DNA of 60,059 bases, taken from NCBI GenBank assembly GCA_938020525.1, contig CALIHW010000060.1:1-60059 (forward strand), read 5' to 3'. This stretch comes from an uncultured Granulosicoccaceae bacterium. Its GTDB lineage: Bacteria > Pseudomonadota > Gammaproteobacteria > Granulosicoccales > Granulosicoccaceae. A program made the translations under genes and the position numbers. Positions 1-7,868 of this stretch are shown one piece after another (position 1 is the first letter of the stretch; every line of letters starts with the position of its first letter). The notes under the pieces are model-generated. The model did no database searches and was not told the DNA's origin. It saw nothing but the letters and a program-made list of their open reading frames with translations.

Positions 1-129
1 TGCTGTTCAGCTAGGGGTTCCTGTTATCAAGGCTCCCAGAGGACTTTCACCTCCAAGTCACTTCGTGGTTCGCTTTCACTTACCACTTATAAACGCCAAC
101 CATGGCGCTTCGCGCCATGCTCGGCGCAC
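1..129 (-). mobile_element. Group II intron, 5' end (domain I), truncated by window edge
   Basis: Read on the minus strand, position 129 begins GTGCG, the canonical group II 5' splice-site motif (GUGYG). It is followed by an 8-bp GC-rich hairpin with a GAA loop (119 to 101) and then, around 45-59, the segment GGAGGTGAAAGTCCTC, which I recognise from domain I of bacterial group II introns. The element starts one base after the T-tract of an intrinsic terminator (131-159), the insertion habit of bacterial class C introns. The intron-encoded reverse transcriptase and the 3' end would lie beyond the left edge. The class assignment is inference from the insertion site; membership of group II rests on the 5' motif and the domain I segment. 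Confidence 0.78.
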
Positions 130-130
130 C

Positions 131-159
131 AAAAAAAAGGCCGTCCAAAAAGGACGGCC
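131..159 (-). terminator. Intrinsic terminator, minus strand
   Basis: Perfect 8-bp GC-rich stem (GGCCGTCC at 139-146 with GGACGGCC at 152-159), a 5-base loop, and an uninterrupted run of eight T on the minus strand (138 to 131). A second hairpin with a 6-bp stem (one G-T pair) lies just upstream at 171-186. It ends transcription from the minus-strand genes to its right and appears to have served as the landing site of the group II intron. Confidence 0.9.
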
Positions 160-234
160 CGTGTTTCTTTGGCCGGGTAACCAGCCTTGATCAGAGTACG
201 ATCATTTAAAGCAAAAGCTTATAAAGCGATTACT

Positions 235-282
235 TTAACGTAGTACCCAGAGCTGATCACCCCGTTGAAAAACACTAGACAT
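235..282 (-). CDS. Putative 15-residue peptide with near-perfect Shine-Dalgarno
   Basis: An ATG at 282 opens a 15-codon frame, MSSVFQRGDQLWVLR, ending in TAA. It is preceded by AAGGAGGTGATCAC, which matches the anti-Shine-Dalgarno 3' end of 16S rRNA almost along its whole length. It is followed by two hairpins and an intrinsic terminator, giving a compact unit of about 150 nt from start codon to terminator. The hexamer TGATCA occurs in the ribosome-binding site, in the coding part and again upstream of the terminator, so pairing that hides the ribosome-binding site is possible. I recognise no family. It could be a small protein, a leader peptide or the translated part of a regulatory RNA. Only the strong translation signal and the terminator argue that it is real. 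Confidence 0.45.
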   Translation of the reverse strand: MSSVFQRGDQLWVLR

Positions 283-433
283 GTGATCACCTCCTTTTCA
301 TAGTTGCTTGTGGAGAGTTTAACCTAGCACATCCTGTACCTTTACGAAAGTATTTAAGCACCCCATGCATAAGTGGCGGTAAATAGGTAAAGTCAAAAGC
401 GTTGAACTAAGCAAATGCGCCCGCGCACCAAAG

Positions 434-913
434 CTAAGTCATAACGGAATATCTTGCTACTTCAGCAACTCCACCTTTGACCATAAGTTTCATATCGACA
501 ACTCGTGAGCCAAACGGTAGAAATTCCGTTTCCATAGCCAAAACGTTGTCATCTATTGTCAATGGCTCGAGTGTGCTTTCCATGTCAAGACGAACCATGA
601 CTCTGTCATTGGCTGGGATTGTCATCGGCTTTGCATAAGCCCTGGCTAAATTTAAAAACGAATCGTCATAGTGGATTGTTCGAGATTCAATAGTATTCAC
701 AACAATATCGTTTTTTGTTTTATTGTGCATCAGCAAGTGAGCACGTAGAACATCTGCACGACTGATGAGCTTGCAGTCAAGTATGGCGTCAGAAACAGGT
801 TTATTCTTCATCAACCCTGCCATTGCAGGAGCACTTGCAATATAAGCAGTTGCCGAAAGGCCAGTTATTACTTTCAGCGCTTTGCGCCTTTCTAAATCAA
901 AGCTATTGTTCAT
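434..913 (-). CDS. Tat-exported protein of unknown function (159 aa)
   Basis: The N-terminus has a twin-arginine-like export signal: ERRKALKV followed by a hydrophobic stretch and an Ala-rich cleavage region near residue 32 (SAPAMAG). The mature part is about 125 residues of alternating hydrophobic and polar sequence that looks like a beta-sandwich, with one Cys (near residue 47) and two His in the middle. A purine-rich AGAGG lies just upstream of the ATG. It is the last full gene of a minus-strand series that includes a GGDEF-EAL protein and a MauG-type peroxidase, separated from the former by about 240 bases. I do not recognise the family. Tat export suggests it folds or binds a cofactor before export; this is inference. 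Confidence 0.7.
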   Translation of the reverse strand: MNNSFDLERRKALKVITGLSATAYIASAPAMAGLMKNKPVSDAILDCKLISRADVLRAHLLMHNKTKNDIVVNTIESRTIHYDDSFLNLARAYAKPMTIPANDRVMVRLDMESTLEPLTIDDNVLAMETEFLPFGSRVVDMKLMVKGGVAEVARYSVMT

Positions 914-1151
914 TGCGGACCTCTGTATATTCGTTGTCTTTAAGCAACAGGGTATAACAGCATTCGGCGATAGTTATATGAACCTGACATTGTTTGACAA
1001 TTGTTAGTCACTTTCATTCTGCTTCGCCTGGCCTGCAAGCAGGTAGTAGACTCGGGATATACCGTCTGATCGATATATGGAATTTTTAATATGCCAGCTG
1101 ACTGCACTTTTTACTTCGCGTTAAGCAAGCCTTTCCTCTTGCAACTTTAGC

Positions 1152-3545
1152 CTATGCCGCTTTACTAAGGGAACAGGCAGCATCTATCGCCTTCACATCA
1201 TACGGAAGATCAGAAGCACTGACAGGTTTTGAGTAGTAATAGCCTTGAATAGTGTCTATACCAAGGGCACAAATCTGCTCCAATTGACTATCCGTCTCAA
1301 CGCCTTCTGCTACAGTATGAAGATCAAGGCGTTTGGCCATCAAAGCAATACTTTCAAGTAGATTTTTCTGATAGGTGGACCCATCATCTAGCTTGGTGAC
1401 AAAGGAACGATCAATTTTTAAAGTATTCAGTGGTAAGTCTTGCAAATAGCTCAGAGACGAATAGCCGGTTCCAAAGTCATCAAGCGCAATACGAACACCA
1501 GCTTTATGCAGCTCGTTAAGTTTACTAACTACTGTATTGACATCAAACATCGCCACGGACTCAGTGATTTCAATCTCAAAGTTTGACGGGTTTAATTTAT
1601 CCCTCGCTAGTGCCAATCTGACAGTTTCAACAAGATCACCTTCGACAAACTGATGAGCAGAAACATTTACTGAAACCCGCAGATCCAAATCGAAATCCTT
1701 TTTCCAGATCCCCGCCTGTTTTGATGCCTCATTTATGACCCAATCACCAATCACTGGTAGAAGCCCTGCATCTTCAGCAATAGGAATGAAATGAAACGGT
1801 GATACTATTCCTCTGGTAGGGTGCCGCCACCGAATCAATGCTTCAACTCCGTCTACAACCTGCTTTTCTACATCGACCTGCGGTTGATAGTAAAGCTCAA
1901 ACTCATCACGCTGCAGTGCAAACTCTAACTCTGACTCTAGTTCCTGTCGCTCCTTGTATGCATCTGCAATTGACAGATCAAAATGAATCGCATTACCAGG
2001 GCCTTTAAGCTTTGCTTCATGCATAGCCAGGTCTGCAGCTTTAATTAGATCCCCACTGGTTTTAGCGTCGACCGGGGTACTCGCAAAACCTACACAAGTT
2101 TTAAGACTCACAGTATGGCTTTGAAGCTGGTATTGACCAGACAATTCATTAACTACTTGTACGGCTATCTGGTTTACTTCGTGATGGTTGAAGCCTTTCA
2201 GAAGAATCGCAAACTCATCGCTTCCGAGCCTGGAAATTAAGGACGCTTGACAAAACGAAGCTCTAAGTCGTTCTGCAACTTGCTGCAACAATTCATCGCC
2301 GGCAAATTGGCCGATGCTATCGTTTATCGTTTTGAATTTACATAAATCAACTTTAATCAAAGCGATCGAGTCGTTCGATTCCGGAGATACCATATTTTCG
2401 CATTTTGTCACAAACAATCTTCTATTAGACAAACCGGTCAACACGTCATGCGTGGCCTGATGCTGAACACGTTTGACGAACCATATAGATGCTGTAGCAA
2501 ATAAAATACACGATAGTACAAGCAAAATGTCTACGATATAGTTCGCGCTGGCTTTTCTTTCAGCTTCTATCACACGCTGATCAGTTATTTGATCAGCACG
2601 ATTTTGTATTTTGGCAGTGTAGTCAGCCATGGTCAGGTACAATTGTCGCCAGTCATAACTAGAGACCTCAACTTCACCATTCTCAGCCATGGCTATCGAG
2701 ATCGCGTTAAGTTGTGGCTCGTATAAGCTTGCATACCAATTGCGAAATTCATTAACTAGCTTGATAAATTCCGGATCTATATTGGCGTAAGAGTCAATCA
2801 GGCTAATAGAGTCAAAATTATCTTTCAATTGGTTAACATGATAGCTGGCCCGATTGATCGCTTCCCCCGAAATCAGCTTACCGGTAGTCAGATAGCTCCC
2901 GAACAGTGCTGAAATAAATTCATTGGATAATCCGAGATTCCAGGTTGCGTTGGAGACTACCAGTAAATTCTGAATAGCTCTGGATTGTCGCCGCGAAACA
3001 TAAGTTGATGCAGAGCGAAGCATTTCTATCTGCTCAACCAGATTGCTATAGTAATTTAAAATTTTACGCTGTTGGTTTTCTTCCCGCTGCTCAATTGGCG
3101 TATCCAGCGTGCTGGCAAGCAACGCCCTTATTTCCGGAAGTTTTTCAATATTGTGGTTTAGGCGTTGAGTCAGATCTTGTAGCTGTCCACGACGGAACTT
3201 GAGCTCGTCCGCATACTTCGGCAGTGCAACTATTTCGTCATTCTTTGACTGTAAACCACTTAGCGCTTCCTGAGTATTCTCGTATGGAACGGTTAGACTG
3301 GCAGTTGGGTTGAATAGCAAATTTTCAAAAGCTATCAACCAATAGCTGGCAGACTCTTCCTGAGCCGTGATAAGTGAAGCAGTTTTAAACTTCTGATCTG
3401 CCTCCAGATAGTACTTAAGAAACTCCGAATCACGCTTTTCAGAGAAAGCATTGGCAAGGAAACTGACACTCAACCAGAAAAGCACAGCTACTAACGTAAA
3501 ACTATATACGATCAGTCCTTTATGCAAACTCGCAGATGGCATCAT
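1152..3545 (-). CDS. Membrane-anchored GGDEF-EAL protein, probable c-di-GMP phosphodiesterase
   Basis: An N-terminal membrane helix is followed by a helical periplasmic region of about 300 residues, a second helix and then GGDEF and EAL domains in the cytoplasm. The cyclase signature is degenerate (RLGSDEF, with GSDEF in place of GGDEF) and no RxxD inhibitory site precedes it. The EAL domain looks catalytically complete: VEALIRW, EITES, DDFGTGYSS, AEGVE. Net activity is therefore likely c-di-GMP hydrolysis, with the degenerate domain regulatory. The frame is open from a TTG at 3596, but the ATG at 3545 (or 3542), with AGGA just upstream, is the better start. It lies downstream of, and on the same strand as, a MauG-type peroxidase gene, suggesting that it may sense a periplasmic redox product. 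The ligand is unknown. Confidence 0.88.
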   Translation of the reverse strand: MMPSASLHKGLIVYSFTLVAVLFWLSVSFLANAFSEKRDSEFLKYYLEADQKFKTASLITAQEESASYWLIAFENLLFNPTASLTVPYENTQEALSGLQSKNDEIVALPKYADELKFRRGQLQDLTQRLNHNIEKLPEIRALLASTLDTPIEQREENQQRKILNYYSNLVEQIEMLRSASTYVSRRQSRAIQNLLVVSNATWNLGLSNEFISALFGSYLTTGKLISGEAINRASYHVNQLKDNFDSISLIDSYANIDPEFIKLVNEFRNWYASLYEPQLNAISIAMAENGEVEVSSYDWRQLYLTMADYTAKIQNRADQITDQRVIEAERKASANYIVDILLVLSCILFATASIWFVKRVQHQATHDVLTGLSNRRLFVTKCENMVSPESNDSIALIKVDLCKFKTINDSIGQFAGDELLQQVAERLRASFCQASLISRLGSDEFAILLKGFNHHEVNQIAVQVVNELSGQYQLQSHTVSLKTCVGFASTPVDAKTSGDLIKAADLAMHEAKLKGPGNAIHFDLSIADAYKERQELESELEFALQRDEFELYYQPQVDVEKQVVDGVEALIRWRHPTRGIVSPFHFIPIAEDAGLLPVIGDWVINEASKQAGIWKKDFDLDLRVSVNVSAHQFVEGDLVETVRLALARDKLNPSNFEIEITESVAMFDVNTVVSKLNELHKAGVRIALDDFGTGYSSLSYLQDLPLNTLKIDRSFVTKLDDGSTYQKNLLESIALMAKRLDLHTVAEGVETDSQLEQICALGIDTIQGYYYSKPVSASDLPYDVKAIDAACSLSKAA

Positions 3546-3887
3546 ATTCCTGGTCTTTTTTTCGATGGTTGATGAGTCACCTTTGAAGATGCCCAAAGCT
3601 CAATAATTCATCGGCGTTACCGTCTTTTTTTAAATTGATGTACGTCGGAACCTGTGATCTGGTAGAAACAAAAAGACTTCGAGAAGGACTTTAAAATTCC
3701 TTGACGTTATATCAAATGTAGTAATGCAACTTAACATGACTTCTCTGCGCGCAGCAGCCTGGTATGGGCAGCTGCTCCAGATCAATATCACGGATGCTAT
3801 TCAATAGCATTCTTACTGGTCGTGAACCACAAAGATTCACCACATACCAGCGAGTGCAGCTTCACCTGATCCAGTACAGAGTGAGAA
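3546..3887. other. Intergenic gap with a hairpin at the end of the MauG gene
   Basis: No credible gene. A 9-bp stem with one G-T pair (3879-3887 with 3892-3900) closes around a 4-base loop containing the stop codon of the upstream MauG gene. It lacks a T-tract, so it is at best a weak terminator or a 3' stabiliser. The rest presumably carries the promoter of the GGDEF-EAL gene; I cannot place one confidently. Confidence 0.4.
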
Positions 3888-5015
3888 TTAGTTCTCGCTC
3901 AGAGTTTCTAAAAACTTCACCAGATCTTCACGCTCTCGTTCCGACCACTTAATCGATTTTAAAATCGCCTCACCTTTTGAGTGCAGCCTGGCTGGATCTA
4001 TTTCAGCGTAGTAGTCAATCACATCACGCAATGTCTGAAGGCTCCCATCATGCATATAGGGCGCTGTTTGCTCTAGATTACGTAGCGAGGGGGTTCGCCA
4101 TTGTCCAAAGTTCAGCTGGCCAAATTTTACGCTGGTAGTTTTTAATATCTCTGCTTTGTTGTTAGTGCCGTTAAAGTTGCCTGCAAGACTAAACGGATCA
4201 TTTTTTAACCTCTCAATACCAGTAAACCTACCAGGATCAACCTGACCTATTCCAGTGAAAAACGGTCTGCCAATATCGTGAAATTCACCGTTAGAAAAAT
4301 TCGGCCCAAAGTGGCAGACAAAACAGTTTCCTTCACCAAAAAATATTTTCATACCTCTCTGTGCCGACAGTGGATACTGTAATTCAATATCCGGGGCATC
4401 AAATGATGCTAAAAACTTATCAAAGCTTGTTTCACCTGAAACAAGTGTGCGCATATAGGCACCGATAAACTTCGCAACTGTAACCACCAGAGTTTCATCA
4501 TCCAGAGCGGTGATTTCAAGATCGTTCTGTTGCAGCGCTTTAGTGAAATACGTTGTAACTCGAAGTTTTGTAGCGACGTCTTCTATGTCAGATGCCATTT
4601 CCACTTCAGATAGCATCGGCCGGAGACTTGCAGCCCAGAGACTGTCAGCACCACCATCCCAGCCAAACCATCGTTGATAACCAACATTCTGCAACCCTTG
4701 AGTGTTTCGAACATGAGGTGCAGCGCCAGCCTGGGGCAATGCGGAGCCATCTGAAAATCCCTTGCTACTCTGATGACACGATGCACAGGAGATTGTTTGA
4801 TCCGCTGAGAGGACAGGATCATTGAATAGTTGTGCACCAAGTGCTTCAGCCCATTGAAGGCCGGAGTATTCATTACCCGGGTCTGCAGGAATCACTATAG
4901 GCCAGGGTGTAAAAGCCTCTAACAGTGATTTTTCACTATCAGTAAAAACGATTTCTTCACCGAAAACCTGCAACGAGAAAAATAACAGCAGTATACCTAA
5001 AGCTTTTTTACTCAC
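3888..5015 (-). CDS. MauG/cytochrome c peroxidase family diheme protein
   Basis: A Sec signal peptide (KKALGILLLFFSLQVFG) is followed by a diheme peroxidase fold. Two c-haem sites are visible, CASCH in the N-terminal half and CFVCH in the C-terminal half, plus the family motif PYMHDGS-LRDVIDYY near the C-terminus. The length of 375 residues is normal. Family members are periplasmic and either reduce H2O2 using a cytochrome or copper-protein donor (CcpA type) or carry out long-range oxidation of a partner protein (MauG, MbnH type); sequence by eye does not decide. The start is GTG. It lies 38 bases downstream of the amidohydrolase-FixH fusion gene, so co-transcription is likely. A second member of the family is at 44094-45227. 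Confidence 0.88.
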   Translation of the reverse strand: MSKKALGILLLFFSLQVFGEEIVFTDSEKSLLEAFTPWPIVIPADPGNEYSGLQWAEALGAQLFNDPVLSADQTISCASCHQSSKGFSDGSALPQAGAAPHVRNTQGLQNVGYQRWFGWDGGADSLWAASLRPMLSEVEMASDIEDVATKLRVTTYFTKALQQNDLEITALDDETLVVTVAKFIGAYMRTLVSGETSFDKFLASFDAPDIELQYPLSAQRGMKIFFGEGNCFVCHFGPNFSNGEFHDIGRPFFTGIGQVDPGRFTGIERLKNDPFSLAGNFNGTNNKAEILKTTSVKFGQLNFGQWRTPSLRNLEQTAPYMHDGSLQTLRDVIDYYAEIDPARLHSKGEAILKSIKWSEREREDLVKFLETLSEN

Positions 5016-5053
5016 TTAATTCACACCGATTTAGAGTACCTTCTTATAAATAG

Positions 5054-6283
5054 TTAGTTTAGCTGAAACTCTTCACTGGCCTGAACACGCTTTCCATCCC
5101 TGCGTACAGTCACCTGCCACTGCCACTTGCCAGGCATATGCAGCCGCAAGCCGTCGAACTGTACGGTCACCAAATCCGGGTTTTGATCTATTACCGTCTG
5201 CTCCGGTGTGTAATTCATTCCATGCCCGTGAGCAGGCATAGTGGCATCCAGCGCCACTTCAGCTGAGTCCATATCCTGGCCACACACTGTCAGCTTTACA
5301 GAGAATGCTTCACCGACTTCAATCTCCCGGTCAGGTTGTAAAATCGCTGTAGACTGATCATCAATGGCCAAGGTGCTGGCATCTGTCTCATTGCAAGCTA
5401 CGCTGGTAGCACTCGATTCAAGCATCGCACTATTTTTTTTCCATACCGGCATAATCAAATCATAAGCATTTTTCCATGCGATCTTCTCTGCTAGGTCCTC
5501 GGGTAGGGTATCGAGCCATACACGTGCACCTTCGGCATGTGCAGGTATGTAGTACATTCGCTCTGGGGTATATGTATCTGTACCTAACATAATACGATCA
5601 GGGTGGGCTTCAAATAGTGCAAGCCACTCATCACTTAATTGCCCACCACTACCGACCTCACCACGAAAAGCCAGGTCCACCCATAAGCGATCATGTTTTG
5701 ACAGCATGGTTGATACAAACTCCGGTTCATCAAAGCCTGCATGAGCCCACAACACTTTAACGCTGCTATCTTGTGCCAGTAGACGTTCAACTGCCTCAGC
5801 GTCAGAGTGTGCATGCAGGATTAAATTATGCTCTGATGCCAACTCTACTATGCGTTTCGGTATTTCAAGATCTGCGGTTTCACCATACAAGTGAAACTCT
5901 CCGATCGTGGCGTACCGGTGCTTGCTTAGCAAATCTTCCACATAGTCGAGATTCACCTGATCCTGATACCAGGTGCCAAGCTCACCACGTCTTGTGTATG
6001 GGCGCAAGCCGGGTACGATCAAGTCTGGAGCCAGGTCTAACAGCAATTGTGTTCCCTTATCATCGGAACTCGATACCAGAGCCAGCTTTAAATTTGCTTC
6101 ACGCATGATTTCTATCACACGCTCAGGTGGAGTCAGCTCTACTGAATCATGGCTGTAGTGAAGATGGGCATCAGAGATCGGAAGAGTATCTGCTTGCACC
6201 GTCTGACCGAAAAACGCGGCACAAAGGGCTGCCAGTGTTATTTTCAATCGATGGGAAATCACATCACAACTTTTACGAGTCAT
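5054..6283 (-). CDS. Periplasmic amidohydrolase (TIM barrel) fused to FixH/YtkA-like domain
   Basis: A signal peptide ends near residue 31 (VQADTLP). Residues about 35-285 form an amidohydrolase-2-type TIM barrel: ISDAHLHYSHD near the start (metal-binding HxH), HAHSDAE, WAHAGF, and MLGTDTYTPE near the end of the barrel. After a linker with a Cys, residues about 315-409 form a small beta domain with MPAHGHGM and MPGKWQWQVTV, typical of FixH/YtkA-like domains often found beside copper or cytochrome genes. The substrate is unknown. The gene is followed at 38 bases by a MauG peroxidase gene, so an oxidative periplasmic pathway or metal handling is plausible. The fusion itself is clear from one uninterrupted frame; function is inference. 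Confidence 0.8.
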   Translation of the reverse strand: MTRKSCDVISHRLKITLAALCAAFFGQTVQADTLPISDAHLHYSHDSVELTPPERVIEIMREANLKLALVSSSDDKGTQLLLDLAPDLIVPGLRPYTRRGELGTWYQDQVNLDYVEDLLSKHRYATIGEFHLYGETADLEIPKRIVELASEHNLILHAHSDAEAVERLLAQDSSVKVLWAHAGFDEPEFVSTMLSKHDRLWVDLAFRGEVGSGGQLSDEWLALFEAHPDRIMLGTDTYTPERMYYIPAHAEGARVWLDTLPEDLAEKIAWKNAYDLIMPVWKKNSAMLESSATSVACNETDASTLAIDDQSTAILQPDREIEVGEAFSVKLTVCGQDMDSAEVALDATMPAHGHGMNYTPEQTVIDQNPDLVTVQFDGLRLHMPGKWQWQVTVRRDGKRVQASEEFQLN

Positions 6284-6393
6284 TTTTGTCTCACTGTTTT
6301 AGTTCTGGCTGTTTTAGAGCCAGATCCGGATCTATTGCAAATATCCGCTGATACTGTGCAAATAACTTGAATTCATTTACTCGTACTTGCATT

Positions 6394-6406
6394 TACACCC
6401 GGTGTA
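6394..6406. promoter_or_regulatory. 13-bp perfect palindrome in a divergent promoter region
   Basis: TACACC-C-GGTGTA is a perfect inverted repeat with a one-base centre, located between the divergent genes at 6283 (minus) and 6528 (plus). Its place makes it a candidate operator for a dimeric regulator controlling both transcription units; no regulator gene is adjacent. Confidence 0.35.
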
Positions 6407-6527
6407 CACAATTCTTAAGATACTCTTCCGTGACTATTGGCCGGAACTTCAAGAATATCAGCCACCCGGCCGGATTTTTGATCAATGCCCCTAATATACA
6501 AATATGTTGCCCGAAAGGAGAAAACCA

Positions 6528-7007
6528 ATGAGTGAACAAACGACCTCCCGCCGTACATTTCTTGCCGCAGCCGGCCTTATCACGGCAAGCACCGTATTTC
6601 GCGGTGCAAGTGCAAACGAAGTCGCTCCAACCTCCTCTATGCGTGGCGGGTCAAACAATTACCGGCCCGGTGCACCCATCGTCGAGCGAATCGGCGGCGG
6701 TGGCTTCTGGATGACAGGCACAGTCAGACTGGCGGGAAGCGGCGCACCATTAGAGGGACAGCGAATTCAGATATGGGCGCACACCACAGAGGGTCATGAG
6801 CGCGATGCCCATAGCCATGGTGCTACGCTCACAAATGCAAATGGTGAGTTTAAACTTGAAATGCCACAGATTGTTCCAGCCTTTGGTCAGGCGCATGGTC
6901 ATCTCGCCTACGACAGTGACGATTTTGAGACCGTTTTTTTAAGACCCGTTATGGCAAGCGCTAAAGATAATACTCTCAGCGCTCATTTCGTCCTTACACC
7001 TGCGTGA
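6528..7007 (+). CDS. Tat-exported intradiol-dioxygenase-fold protein
   Basis: The ATG at 6528 is preceded by AAAGGAGAAAA, a good ribosome-binding site. The N-terminus is a twin-arginine signal (TSRRTFLAAAGLI). The mature protein of about 125 residues has the layout of the core of intradiol ring-cleavage dioxygenases: GTVRLAGSGAPLEGQRIQIWAHTTEG, then HSHGATLTNANGEFKLEMP, and AHGHLAYDSDDFET. The exact Tyr/Tyr/His/His iron ligand set of true catechol dioxygenases is not evident, and at 159 residues it is shorter than those enzymes, so catalysis on a catechol is unproven. It is followed at 26 bases by a ferric-reductase-like membrane protein and probably forms an operon with it. Confidence 0.72.
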   Translation: MSEQTTSRRTFLAAAGLITASTVFRGASANEVAPTSSMRGGSNNYRPGAPIVERIGGGGFWMTGTVRLAGSGAPLEGQRIQIWAHTTEGHERDAHSHGATLTNANGEFKLEMPQIVPAFGQAHGHLAYDSDDFETVFLRPVMASAKDNTLSAHFVLTPA

Positions 7008-7033
7008 TAGTCTGATTCAGGCAGCTCCAGGTT

Positions 7034-7642
7034 TTGCTGCTTAAAAAAGCAATGCAAAGTATACGAAACGCAGCAATCTGGATTGCAGTAGCAACAGCTC
7101 TGCTACTGCCGCTCTTACTGGCTGTTAACAGCCCGCTGCTTCAATGGCGCGAGCCCGTCTATATCACCGCCGGAATAGCTGGTGTTATTGCGATGTCATT
7201 ACTGGTACTGCAACCGCTTCTGGCGTCCGGATATCTGCCAGGTGTGAACCGACTTCGCAGCAGACAGTTACATCGCGTTGTTGGCTCGACCCTTGTGCTG
7301 ATGATTATTGCGCATGTAGCGGGCTTATGGATAACCAGTCCACCGGACGTTATCGATGCGCTGCTGTTCAGATCTGCAACGTCGTTTTCACTCTGGGGTG
7401 TTATCGCTATGTGGGCTATCTTTTCAACGGCAACGCTGGCAGCAGTCAGGAAGATTGCACAATTTAAACCGCACATCTGGAAAATTACACACAAGACTCT
7501 GGCGGCGATAATAGTTATCGGCAGCGTTATTCACGCGATACTGATTGACGGTACGATGGAGTCACTTTCAAAGTATGCAATCTGCATTTTGCTGTTAGGT
7601 ATAACCTTTTTGGCAATAGCCAATCAAGACAAAAAGAAATAA
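7034..7642 (+). CDS. Ferric-reductase-like transmembrane (b-haem) protein
   Basis: About six hydrophobic helices over 202 residues. Four histidines (80, 94, 153, 167) form two pairs, each separated by 13 residues, on two helices: the pattern that binds two b-haems in the ferric reductase/NOX transmembrane family and in MsrQ-like proteins. No FAD or NAD(P) domain follows, so it would need partner proteins. The frame opens with TTG at 7034; ATG at 7052 is an alternative with a weak purine-rich stretch upstream. It lies immediately downstream of the Tat-exported dioxygenase-fold gene, so it may shuttle electrons across the membrane to or from that protein; this is inference from adjacency. Confidence 0.75.
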   Translation: MLLKKAMQSIRNAAIWIAVATALLLPLLLAVNSPLLQWREPVYITAGIAGVIAMSLLVLQPLLASGYLPGVNRLRSRQLHRVVGSTLVLMIIAHVAGLWITSPPDVIDALLFRSATSFSLWGVIAMWAIFSTATLAAVRKIAQFKPHIWKITHKTLAAIIVIGSVIHAILIDGTMESLSKYAICILLLGITFLAIANQDKKK

Positions 7643-7868
7643 ATGTAAACAACCAACGACTTAGCATCGTACAGAGTCTTGAAACATCTCTTATCACCAC
7701 AAACTATGTAAAACGGAAAATGTAAACTAGCTGGAATAAGTTGTTCAAACATCGTGGTTCTGCTTTCTTCTAGCCTTTTTACCAATTGATATTCCCGCCC
7801 AATGCCTTTATAACTAGGTAGGTAAACCTACGTATACGATCAAGTGTAACCAAACCCGCAGTCGCAGT

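Noticed and set aside
283..297. GATCACCTCCTT on the plus strand resembles the 3' end of 16S rRNA
   Set aside because: No other 16S sequence precedes it; the same bases read on the minus strand are a strong Shine-Dalgarno before an ATG.
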